Notes under the pieces: generated by a model
The model's database searches: none
What the model saw: the letters and a program-made list of their open reading frames with translations, nothing else
Told to the model about the DNA's origin: nothing
Origin: Shimia sp. R9_2
GTDB lineage: Bacteria; Pseudomonadota; Alphaproteobacteria; Rhodobacterales; Rhodobacteraceae
NCBI RefSeq assembly: GCF_017743735.1
Contig: NZ_JAGHRO010000003.1
Coordinates: 372,001-436,000 of the forward strand
Length of the DNA stretch: 64,000 bases
Reading direction: 5' to 3'
Part shown: piece after piece, positions 18,249 through 26,246 of the stretch
How the letters are laid out: each line of letters opens with the position of its first letter
Numbering within the stretch: the first letter of the stretch is position 1
Position numbers and translations under genes: made by a program

Positions 18249-19289
18249 ATGCCCCTCGCGCTCACCCAGCTTGCCGACCTCGCCACCCTGCCGTTTGACG
18301 AGGTCATCGATGTGCGCTCCCCAGCCGAGTTTGCCGAGGATCACATGCCCGGCGCGATCAACCTGCCTGCGCTTTCCAATGAGGAACGCGCCCGCGTCGG
18401 CACGATCTATGTGCAAGAAGACCCGTTCAAAGCCCGCAAAATCGGAGCTGCGTTGGTGTCGCGCAATATGGCTGCGCATCTTGAGGGCCCGCTTGCGGAT
18501 CGTGAAGGCAGCTACAAACCCTTGGTTTATTGCTGGCGCGGCGGCCAGCGCTCAGGCTCCGTGGCCATCATCCTCAAACAAATCGGCTGGCGCGCGGACA
18601 CGGTGGTGGGCGGCTATCAGGCCTATCGCCGTCTGGTCTCCAAGGCGCTGTATGATGGCACGATGCCCTGCCCTGTGGTGGTGATCGACGGCGGCACAGG
18701 CACGGCCAAAACCCGTCTTTTGCATCACCTCGCAGCCCAAGGCGCTCAAACGCTCGATCTGGAGGCCATGGCCGCCCATCGCGGCTCTCTCTTTGGCCCG
18801 ATCTCAGAGGTGCAGCCGAGCCAGAAAGCCTTTGAAAGCCGGCTGGCTATGGGCCTCGCCGCGCTCAAGCCGGACCGTCCGGTCTATGTGGAGGCCGAAA
18901 GCTCCAAGATTGGCCGCCTGATCATCCCGCCAGCCCTCTGGCAGGCCATGATCGCCGCGCCCAATCTGCGCCTCACCGCCCCTTTAGAGGCCCGTGTCAC
19001 CCATCTGATGACCGCCTATCCCGACATGCTGGAAGACAGCGCCAAACTCGCCGATGTGCTGAGCCAGCTGACCCGCTATCACGGCCATGAAACCGTGCAA
19101 GAGTGGCAGACCTTAGCGCAGGCCCGTGATTTTGCGCCCCTCATTCAGGCTCTGGTGACAACGCATTACGACCCGCGCTACGCCCGCATCAGCCGCGCGC
19201 ACGCTCCGGCCGCCAAGGAGATCTCCTTGCAAGATTTGTCTCAGGATACGCTGGCCGCCACTGCCGCCGAACTGATCGCTGCGGAGTGA
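18249..19289 (+). CDS. mnmH: tRNA 2-selenouridine synthase MnmH
   Basis: A 346-residue enzyme (SelU/YbbB) that replaces sulfur by selenium in the wobble uridine of some tRNAs, via a geranylated intermediate, using selenophosphate from SelD. The N-terminal rhodanese domain has its catalytic cysteine at C95 in YCWRGGQRSGS. The C-terminal P-loop domain begins with DGGTGTAKTRLLHH at about residues 147-160; its Walker A has Ala in place of the second Gly of G-x4-G-K-T. The ATG at 18249 is the first residue matching the family; a longer frame upstream adds 19 unrelated residues. The stop abuts the convergent selD stop. Confidence 0.93.
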   Translation: MPLALTQLADLATLPFDEVIDVRSPAEFAEDHMPGAINLPALSNEERARVGTIYVQEDPFKARKIGAALVSRNMAAHLEGPLADREGSYKPLVYCWRGGQRSGSVAIILKQIGWRADTVVGGYQAYRRLVSKALYDGTMPCPVVVIDGGTGTAKTRLLHHLAAQGAQTLDLEAMAAHRGSLFGPISEVQPSQKAFESRLAMGLAALKPDRPVYVEAESSKIGRLIIPPALWQAMIAAPNLRLTAPLEARVTHLMTAYPDMLEDSAKLADVLSQLTRYHGHETVQEWQTLAQARDFAPLIQALVTTHYDPRYARISRAHAPAAKEISLQDLSQDTLAATAAELIAAE

Positions 19290-21491
19290 TCAGATCAGGG
19301 TAATGGACGGGCCGCCCTCAGTGAGGGTGCCGATCACCGCCGCGTCATGCCCCAGCGCGCGCAGCTGCACCACCAAGCCTGCCGCTTCCTCCGCCTTCAC
19401 TGCCGCCAACAGGCCACCCGCAGTCTGCGGATCATGCAGCAACACCGCCCGTGGGCTCTCCCCGCCAAACACCGTCGTATGCGCCGCGTTGTCATTGTAG
19501 ATCGTGCTGCGGTGCCCTGCGGCTGCCAGCGCTTCGGCACCGCCATAAACCGGCACCGCGGCCAGATCGAGCGCCGCCGCCAGTTCGGAGGCCTTGCAGA
19601 TAGCCATCAAATGACCGGCCAGGCCAAAGCCCGTGACATCCGTCATCGCATGGGCACCCCGCAGGATCGCAGCCGCATCTCCCTGCGGCTGCGCCATCTG
19701 CGCCAGCGCGGTGGTCACATCCGCCCCTTGCGCTTTGCCTTGCATCATCGCCGCCAGCAGCGTGCCGGAACCGATGGGCCGCGTCAGGATCAAGCGATCC
19801 CCGGCTTTCGCACCCGCCACCGTGATCGGCGCGCCGTCGAGCAATCCCGTGACGGTCAGGCCAATGCACAGCTCAGCCCCCATGGTCGAATGTCCGCCGA
19901 CAATCTCGGCCCCTGCCTGCCGCACCACCAAATCGGTTTGCTGCATCATTTCGGCCATCGCCCGCGCCTGCAGCTCTGGTATCATGCGCGGCAGCGTCAC
20001 AGAAAGCAGCGCAGACTGCGGCGCAGCCCCCATGGCCCAGACATCTCCCAAAGCATGCACCGCCGCAATCCGCGCCATCAGCCCGGGATCTTGGATAAAG
20101 CCGCGTAGATGATCGACGGAAATCACCTGACGCGCCGCGCCCATCTGCAACACCGCCGCATCATCTCCCGGACCGCTCAACACATCATCGCGCGTTCCCA
20201 CTGGCAATGCCGCCACGGCCTGTGCCAATTGTTTGGGTGCCACTTTGGCCCCACAGCCGCCGCACAACATCTGATCCGCACCCAGCGAAGGGCCGCCCTG
20301 TGCTACCAGCTCAGGTTTGGTGGCGGTCGCCATGTTTGGCAGCTCGTCAAACTGGCGCATGAATTTCTGGTCGATCCCATCCTTGAGGGTCCACAGCGTC
20401 TTGGCCGGTCCGCGCAGCACACGACCCCATTTCGCAGCCATCGCCTCTTTGCCCCCCAGCGAGATCAGCTTCAGGTAATCCCCCTGCGGACGGAACACCT
20501 CATAGCTACCTCCGGTCAGCGCAGCGCGAATATTGGCCAGAAGAACCGGCGCGGCCCGCACCGCAAATACGCCAGCCTTGGGGCGCGGCGATGCCAGCAG
20601 ATGCGCGCAATCACCTACGGCAAACAGACCTTCCTGCCCCTCAACCAACAGCCGGTCATCCACCTGCACAAAACCATCCGCGTCACAGGGAAGCCCTGAG
20701 CCCGCAACCCAGTCATGGGCAAAACCACCCGCGGTTGCCACAGTGAACTCAGAGGTCACATCCTCAGCGCCCTTCAGGGCCACCGCATCCGCACGCACCT
20801 GGCTCACCTTCGCGTTCACATGCACCGTGATATCAAGCGCTGACATGGCCGCACGCAATGGCGCATCCGCTCCCGGCACGCCAGTGCCAAGCCGTGCCCC
20901 CGCCTCGATCAGATGCACCCCGCCCGGTCGGCCGATCTGGCGCAGGTGGTGCGCCATTGCCATTGCCAGTTCCGATCCGGCGACCCCGCCGCCAATCACC
21001 GCCACGCGGCCTTCGGCCTGTCCCATCTCGACTTGTTTGAGGAACCCCGCCCATCTGTCAGCATAGAGCCCCAAGGGCTTCGCCCCGACGCCGTATTTGG
21101 CAAATCCGGCAATATGAGGCGTAACCGCATGCAGCCCTACGTCCAGCGACGCAACATCGTAGGGGATTTCGCGCGTTCCAAGGATGGCATCCTCTACCGT
21201 CACAACCCGTGCCGTAGGGTCAATCGCGGTTGCCGCCCCATCGATCAACCGAACACCGGCCCATGCTGCCAGCTTCACCAGATCGATATCAAGCGCCTCC
21301 CGGCTGTAGTGCCCGGCAATATGCCCCGGCAACATCCCCGAATAAGGCGCCGTCGGTCCGGGATTGATCAGCGTGACCTGCACACCGGCCACCGGCTGCA
21401 TCCCCCACATGCGCAACAGCAGCGCATGGGCATGGCCGCCCCCCACCAGAACCAGATCGCGGGTCAGCATCCTGTCAGCAGTCATCGGCAT
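19290..21491 (-). CDS. selD: FAD oxidoreductase-selenide, water dikinase fusion (SelD)
   Basis: A 733-residue two-domain protein. Residues 1 to about 395 are an NDH-2-like FAD/NAD(P) disulfide-oxidoreductase domain with LVLVGGGHAHALLL at the N-terminus and VAVIGGGVAGSELAMA as second dinucleotide fold. From about residue 400 the SelD domain makes selenophosphate from selenide and ATP; the catalytic Cys is in CGGCGAKVAPK, followed by PGDDAAV and GGHSTMGAE. The E. coli second Cys of GCGCK is Ala here. This fusion is known in other proteobacteria. The start is uncertain: ATGs at 21509, 21491 and 21485 are all possible. It supplies MnmH next door; selA, selB and selC are not in the window. Confidence 0.92.
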   Translation of the reverse strand: MPMTADRMLTRDLVLVGGGHAHALLLRMWGMQPVAGVQVTLINPGPTAPYSGMLPGHIAGHYSREALDIDLVKLAAWAGVRLIDGAATAIDPTARVVTVEDAILGTREIPYDVASLDVGLHAVTPHIAGFAKYGVGAKPLGLYADRWAGFLKQVEMGQAEGRVAVIGGGVAGSELAMAMAHHLRQIGRPGGVHLIEAGARLGTGVPGADAPLRAAMSALDITVHVNAKVSQVRADAVALKGAEDVTSEFTVATAGGFAHDWVAGSGLPCDADGFVQVDDRLLVEGQEGLFAVGDCAHLLASPRPKAGVFAVRAAPVLLANIRAALTGGSYEVFRPQGDYLKLISLGGKEAMAAKWGRVLRGPAKTLWTLKDGIDQKFMRQFDELPNMATATKPELVAQGGPSLGADQMLCGGCGAKVAPKQLAQAVAALPVGTRDDVLSGPGDDAAVLQMGAARQVISVDHLRGFIQDPGLMARIAAVHALGDVWAMGAAPQSALLSVTLPRMIPELQARAMAEMMQQTDLVVRQAGAEIVGGHSTMGAELCIGLTVTGLLDGAPITVAGAKAGDRLILTRPIGSGTLLAAMMQGKAQGADVTTALAQMAQPQGDAAAILRGAHAMTDVTGFGLAGHLMAICKASELAAALDLAAVPVYGGAEALAAAGHRSTIYNDNAAHTTVFGGESPRAVLLHDPQTAGGLLAAVKAEEAAGLVVQLRALGHDAAVIGTLTEGGPSITLI

Positions 21492-21597
21492 TCTGTCTCT
21501 GTGCCTCATCCGTCCAATTTGCCCTTGGATACCCCAAGCCAACGCCCTGTAACACCCTTCTACCAAAACGTGATTTACGGCGACGAAAACCTGCCTG

Positions 21598-21661
21598 TTG
21601 CGCGGTGTTGCGCTGCAATGCGGCGCAAAACGGCACCTCCGCGATACCGACGCGATACCGA
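21598..21661. repeat. Phased direct repeats in the selD / nucleoside hydrolase promoter region
   Basis: TTGCGC occurs at 21598-21603 and 21608-21613 (10-bp spacing) with GCGCAA at 21623-21628 as an inverted partner. An exact 11-bp tandem repeat CGCGATACCGA occupies 21640-21650 and 21651-21661. The 290-bp divergent spacer is otherwise free of genes. The spacing of about one helical turn suggests cooperative binding of a regulator, but no known site was recognised. Confidence 0.55.
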
Positions 21662-21781
21662 AGCCAAAAGTGAGCGGATTTCGACCGAACGGTAAAGAAT
21701 TAACCCCGCCAGCGCCATGGCCGCTAGACATCGCCTGCCCACATTGTAAGTGTGCGCTCTCAACCATCAAAGAGGACGGCT

Positions 21782-22723
21782 ATGAGCGCGCGCAAGATCA
21801 TCATCGACACGGACCCCGGGCAAGACGACGCCGTCGCCATTCTGCTGGCGCTGGCCAGCCCCGAGGAGATCGACGTTCTCGGCATCACCGCCGTTGCTGG
21901 CAACGTGCCGCTCTCTTTGACCGCCAAAAATGCGCGTATTGTCTGTGAGTTAGCAGGCAAATCCGACGTGAAGGTCTTCGCCGGATGTGAGCGCCCAATG
22001 GGCCGCGTTCTGGTGACCGCTGAGCACGTGCACGGCGAAACCGGCCTCAACGGCCCCGTGCTTCCCGATCCTGAAATGCCGCTTCAGGACATGCACGGCG
22101 TTGAATTCATTATCGAAACCCTGCGCGCACATGAAGCTGGCACCGTCACGCTCTGCCCGCTTGGCCCGCTCACCAACATCGCGACCGCTTTTGAGAAAGC
22201 ACCTGATATCATTGAAAAGGTTCAGGAAATTGTCTTGATGGGCGGTGCCTACTTTGAGGTGGGCAACATCACGCCCGCAGCCGAATTCAACATATATGTG
22301 GACCCGCAAGCCGCTGATATCGTGTTCAAATCCGGCGTTCCGATTGTGGTCATGCCGCTCGATGTCACCCATAAGGCACTGGTGACCAAACCACGCAACG
22401 ACGCCTTCCGCGCGCTGGGCACCAAAGCCGGTGTCGCAGTTGCGGAAATGACTGATTTCTTTGAACGTTTTGACCGCGAGAAATACGGCTCAGAAGGCGC
22501 ACCGCTGCACGATCCCTGCGTCACCGCCTATCTGATCAAGCCCGATCTGTTCACCGGCCGCCACATCAATGTGGAGATCGAAACCCAGTCTGAATTGACT
22601 ATGGGCATGACCGTCGCCGATTGGTGGGGCGTCACCGACCGCAAACCCAACGCACTGTTCATCGGCGACGTGGATGCTGACGGCTTCTTCGGCCTGCTCA
22701 CCGAAAGGCTCGCACGACTATGA
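21782..22723 (+). CDS. Inosine-uridine preferring nucleoside hydrolase family protein
   Basis: A 313-residue enzyme that should cleave the N-glycosidic bond of ribonucleosides in purine/pyrimidine salvage. The calcium-binding Asp cluster IIIDTDPGQDDAVAI lies at residues 6-20; other family motifs are EFNIYVDPQAA, MPLDVTHKAL and LHDPCVTAYL with the final catalytic Asp. GAGGA 7 nt before the ATG fixes the start. Substrate range cannot be read from sequence. Its stop overlaps the next gene by 4 bp (ATGA). Confidence 0.92.
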   Translation: MSARKIIIDTDPGQDDAVAILLALASPEEIDVLGITAVAGNVPLSLTAKNARIVCELAGKSDVKVFAGCERPMGRVLVTAEHVHGETGLNGPVLPDPEMPLQDMHGVEFIIETLRAHEAGTVTLCPLGPLTNIATAFEKAPDIIEKVQEIVLMGGAYFEVGNITPAAEFNIYVDPQAADIVFKSGVPIVVMPLDVTHKALVTKPRNDAFRALGTKAGVAVAEMTDFFERFDREKYGSEGAPLHDPCVTAYLIKPDLFTGRHINVEIETQSELTMGMTVADWWGVTDRKPNALFIGDVDADGFFGLLTERLARL

Positions 22724-23172
22724 GCGGCGCCGTACATCTCGCTACCGAGGCAGATTTTCACCGCCTGGACGCACTTGTGGCCGCATTTCACGCTGAGATG
22801 CACATGGCAAGCTCGCCAGAAAAACGCGCCGACGCGCTGGTGCCACTGCTAAATGGTTCGCCCTACGGAAGCGCCTACCTGATCGGCCCGCGCCGCGCCC
22901 CGGTTGGCTATCTTGTGGTGACCTTCAGCTGGTCGGTGGAGTTTGCCGGAATGGACGCCGCCATCGACGAATTCTACATCCGTCCCAATGTGCGCGGCCG
23001 TGGCATGGCCTCCAGCGCGCTTTACAGCATCTGTGAAGCGCTTGAAAACAATGGCATAACTGCGTTTCATATCGAAGTGGATCGCGAGGATGCCTCCACG
23101 CAGAAGCTCTATGAGCGCGCAGGGTTCACGCGACGTGACCGCTTCGCTTTGATGACCCGCGCGAAACGCTGA
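22720..23172 (+). CDS. GNAT-family N-acetyltransferase
   Basis: A 150-residue GNAT-fold protein expected to move an acetyl group from acetyl-CoA to an amine. The acetyl-CoA loop RGRGMASSALYSICEAL follows the strand DEFYIRPNV, and a second conserved stretch is VDREDASTQKLYERAGF. The ATGA overlap with the nucleoside hydrolase implies co-translation, so the substrate might be linked to nucleoside salvage, but no specific acceptor can be named. Confidence 0.88.
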   Translation: MSGAVHLATEADFHRLDALVAAFHAEMHMASSPEKRADALVPLLNGSPYGSAYLIGPRRAPVGYLVVTFSWSVEFAGMDAAIDEFYIRPNVRGRGMASSALYSICEALENNGITAFHIEVDREDASTQKLYERAGFTRRDRFALMTRAKR

Positions 23173-23217
23173 CGCAAAGCCTCTGGATTTCTGGAGCGGG
23201 CGGATTATCTTGCCTCT

Positions 23218-24630
23218 ATGAGCCTGCATATTCCCTTTGAAAACAGCTACGTCGATCTCCCCGATCGCCTGTTTGCCCGCCAGAAACCCACACCGGTCCG
23301 TGCACCCAAATTGATCGCCTACAACGCGCCCCTTGGTGCGGAACTGGGCATCACCGAAGACACGGACGAGGCAGAACTCGCGCAGGTCTTTTCCGGCACG
23401 CAACTGCCGGAAGGTTCAGATCCGATCGCACAGCTTTATGCCGGCCATCAGTTTGGCAACTGGAACCCGCAGCTTGGTGACGGTCGTGCGGTTCTCTTAG
23501 GGGAATCAAACGGTTACGACATTCAACTTAAGGGATCTGGAAAAACCCCTTTCTCTCGTCGTGGCGATGGCCGCTCGTGGCTCGGCCCCGTTCTGCGCGA
23601 GTATATTGTCTCCGAGGCCATGCATGCCTTCGGCGTTCCAACCACCCGCGCCCTTGCCGCCGTGGAAACCGGTGAAACCGTCTTTCGCGAGCGCCCACAA
23701 CCCGGTGGCATCCTCACCCGTGTCGCCAGCAGCCACATCCGTGTTGGCACCTTTCAAGTCCTCGCTGCCCGCCAAGATATTGAGGGGCTTCAATCCCTTA
23801 TGAGCTATTCCTGCGCGCGCCATTATCCTGAGGCTTCGAGCCCTGCGGAATTTCTGGCCTCCGTCATCGCACGCCAAGCCGCGCTGGTGGCCCATTGGAT
23901 GGCCCTAGGCTTCATTCATGGGGTGATGAACACAGACAACTGCAGCATTTCGGGCGAAACCATCGACTATGGCCCCTGCGCCTTCATGGATGCGTTCCAC
24001 CCCGGAAAAGTGTTCTCCTCCATCGACCACTACGGCCGCTATGCCTATGGTAATCAACCGGAAATCGCCGCTTGGAACATGGCACAACTGGCCACCGCAC
24101 TGCTGCCGCTGGAAAGCAATTCCGACGCCGCTGTGCAAGAATTCACCAAGCTGGTGCACGCCATGCCCGAGATGATCCGCACCGGGTGGCGCAACCGCTT
24201 TGCCGCCAAGTTGGGCATCACGGAAGTTGTGGCCGAGGATGAAGACTTGATTGCGGACTTGCTGGAAATCATGACCGACACCAAGGTCGATTTCACCAAT
24301 AGTTTCAGAGTCCTAACTGATGGAACTGCCACAGAGTCTCCTCTTGGTGCCAATGACACCTTCCAGAACTGGCACAGCAGATGGCAGCGTCGCTTGGAGG
24401 CGGAAACCGCTGATCCCAAAGCCACCATGGCTGCGGCCAACCCGGTGCGCATCCCGCGCAACCACCGCATCGAAGCGCTCATTCAGGCCGCGCTTCAGGG
24501 GGACTATGCTCCGTTTCACAGACTGCACGCCGCACTTGCGCAGCCCTTTGAGGTCATTGAGGAATTTGCCGACCTCACCGCCCCTCCGGAACCGGAAGAG
24601 GTTGTCACACACACCTTCTGCGGCACCTAA
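23218..24630 (+). CDS. selO: Protein adenylyltransferase SelO (YdiU/UPF0061)
   Basis: A 470-residue pseudokinase-fold enzyme. Known SelO proteins attach AMP to Ser/Thr/Tyr of redox proteins and help under oxidative stress. Family motifs seen: YAGHQFGNWNPQLGDGRA, QLKGSGKTPFSRRGDGR, SSHIRVGTFQ, HGVMNTDN and DYGPCAFMD. The protein ends TFCGT with a cysteine near the C-terminus where animal SelO carries selenocysteine. Length is close to that of E. coli SelO. It stands 45 bp behind the acetyltransferase and 33 bp ahead of the PhzF-like gene, so a short operon is likely. Confidence 0.94.
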   Translation: MSLHIPFENSYVDLPDRLFARQKPTPVRAPKLIAYNAPLGAELGITEDTDEAELAQVFSGTQLPEGSDPIAQLYAGHQFGNWNPQLGDGRAVLLGESNGYDIQLKGSGKTPFSRRGDGRSWLGPVLREYIVSEAMHAFGVPTTRALAAVETGETVFRERPQPGGILTRVASSHIRVGTFQVLAARQDIEGLQSLMSYSCARHYPEASSPAEFLASVIARQAALVAHWMALGFIHGVMNTDNCSISGETIDYGPCAFMDAFHPGKVFSSIDHYGRYAYGNQPEIAAWNMAQLATALLPLESNSDAAVQEFTKLVHAMPEMIRTGWRNRFAAKLGITEVVAEDEDLIADLLEIMTDTKVDFTNSFRVLTDGTATESPLGANDTFQNWHSRWQRRLEAETADPKATMAAANPVRIPRNHRIEALIQAALQGDYAPFHRLHAALAQPFEVIEEFADLTAPPEPEEVVTHTFCGT

Positions 24631-24663
24631 ACGCGCTTTAAAAGCAAACACAAAGGGCTCTTT

Positions 24664-25506
24664 ATGACCAAATATTTTGTTTATGACGTCTTCACCGAAG
24701 CGCCCTTTGGCGGCAACCCTTTGGCGGTGATCCCCGACGCGACAACGCTCGCCGAAGATCAGCTCCAAAAGATCGCCCGCGAGTTCAACTTCTCTGAAAC
24801 GACCTTCGTTTACCCGCCAAATGAGGTGCAACACACTGCAAAGGTTCGTATTTTCACGCCGACCATGGAAATCCCATTCGCCGGGCATCCCGTTGTTGGC
24901 ACCGCACTCGCGCTCGCCGATGAAGGCGCCCAAGGAGATCTGACACTGGAGCTCGGCATCGGCCCCGTCGCCTGCAAGATCAACGGACGACACGCAGAGT
25001 TTGTCACCACCGCCGCGTTGGATTTGCAGGCCGAGCCTGGCCCCGCGCTGGTAGCCGCAGCACTTGGCACCCGCACCGACAACATCGTCTTTGCCACCCA
25101 TCCGCCCGTCATGGCATCTCTTGGACTGCCCTTCACTATCACACAGCTCAAATCCCGTGACGCACTCGCTAATCTGACCACAGACATTGCCGCCTTTAGG
25201 GAAGGCAACGCCAAACACCCCTCCGGGCTCGATTTTGCGCAATTTACCTATGTGCGTGACGGCAACCATGTCGATGCCCGCATGTTTGCCCCGCTGGACA
25301 ACATTCCCGAAGACCCCGCCACCGGCAGCGCCTGCGCCACCCTTGGTGCTTTGCTCCATCGCATCGAAGGCGCGCCGGTGACGCTCTACATCGTACAGGG
25401 CGAAGACATGGGGCGGCGCAGCGAGATCTCCGTGCGAGCCGACAGCGCAGGCGTGGCCGTCGCGGGGAGCGCCGTGCGGGTCATGTCAGGAAATCTGACC
25501 CTCTAA
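24664..25506 (+). CDS. PhzF-family isomerase/epimerase-like protein
   Basis: A 280-residue protein of the PhzF family, which has a diaminopimelate-epimerase-like fold of two equal halves. Motifs: DVFTEAPFGGNPLAV near the N-terminus, catalytic Glu in FNFSETTFV, EIPFAGHPVVGTA, and the second-half EDPATGSACATLG. PhzF itself isomerises a phenazine precursor, but no phenazine genes are here, and most members have no known substrate. AAGGG 7 nt before the ATG supports the start. Confidence 0.9.
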   Translation: MTKYFVYDVFTEAPFGGNPLAVIPDATTLAEDQLQKIAREFNFSETTFVYPPNEVQHTAKVRIFTPTMEIPFAGHPVVGTALALADEGAQGDLTLELGIGPVACKINGRHAEFVTTAALDLQAEPGPALVAAALGTRTDNIVFATHPPVMASLGLPFTITQLKSRDALANLTTDIAAFREGNAKHPSGLDFAQFTYVRDGNHVDARMFAPLDNIPEDPATGSACATLGALLHRIEGAPVTLYIVQGEDMGRRSEISVRADSAGVAVAGSAVRVMSGNLTL

Positions 25507-25609
25507 TCCGGAGTTTTCCCCAGAAATCTTGGCAAATTGCTGTGGAATTTGATGACGTCTTTGGATAGACAGGAAAGCCAGAAAAACAAGGCATCCAAAA
25601 CGGGCGATC

Positions 25610-26020
25610 ATGGGCGACACCATCATAGAACGCTGCGAAGCCAAAGGCTTACGCATGACAGGACAACGCAGGACCATCGCGGCCGTTTTACAGGACTGTG
25701 ATGACCACCCCGATGTCGAAGAGCTCTATGCCCGCGCTTCGGCGCGTGATTCCGGCATTTCGCTGGCCACCGTCTACCGCACCGTGAAACTCTTTGAAGA
25801 AGCGGGCATCCTTGACAAACATGAGTTTGGCGACGGCCGCGCGCGCTATGAGGATGCGGAGCGCGCCCATCATGACCACCTGATTGACATCAACTCCGGC
25901 GAGGTCATCGAATTTGTCGATCCGGAGATCGAAGCGCTTCAGGAAAAGATTGCCGAAAAGCTCGGCTATGCGCTCAAGGGCCATCGGCTCGAGCTCTACG
26001 GCGTACCGATCAAGAAATAA
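25610..26020 (+). CDS. fur: Fur-family metal-dependent regulator (Fur/Mur type)
   Basis: A 136-residue ferric-uptake-family regulator: N-terminal winged helix (LRMTGQRRTIAAVL, LATVYRTVKLFEEAGI) and C-terminal dimer domain with metal ligands AHHDHLIDINSGEVIEF. The C-terminal CxxC pair that holds structural zinc in many Fur proteins is missing, as is common in alphaproteobacterial Fur, where the protein often acts as manganese-responsive Mur. The HHDH context argues against Irr or Zur. A good terminator follows 40 bp downstream, so it is probably the last gene of its transcript. Confidence 0.9.
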   Translation: MGDTIIERCEAKGLRMTGQRRTIAAVLQDCDDHPDVEELYARASARDSGISLATVYRTVKLFEEAGILDKHEFGDGRARYEDAERAHHDHLIDINSGEVIEFVDPEIEALQEKIAEKLGYALKGHRLELYGVPIKK

Positions 26021-26059
26021 CCGCCTTTCAGGCATAGGTTTACCCCCTCTGAGGGGATC

Positions 26060-26088
26060 AGGTCCGTTGCGCTGCAGCGGGCCTTTTT
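26060..26088 (+). terminator. Rho-independent terminator after fur
   Basis: AGGTCCGTTGC and GCAGCGGGCCT pair (two G-U pairs) around GCT, followed by five T. It lies 40 bp beyond the fur stop codon on the plus strand. Confidence 0.88.
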
Positions 26089-26246
26089 GTTTGGGACAAC
26101 CACCAACAAAGCAGACCGCGCTCAATCGGCACCGTCAAAGATCGTGAGCCCCCAAATTCCAGATGCGACACTTTCTGTCGCAATCCGACATGCCGGGGCG
26201 TTTGCGTTGTTCGTTTGATGAAACCAACAACAAGAGGGAGATCGCC

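Noticed and set aside
23218..24630. SelO as a selenoprotein
   Set aside because: The C-terminal position is a normal TGC cysteine codon and no in-frame TGA is read through.
25610..26020. The Fur-family gene as irr
   Set aside because: It has the HHDH and DINSGEVIEF features of Fur/Mur and lacks an Irr-like heme regulatory region.
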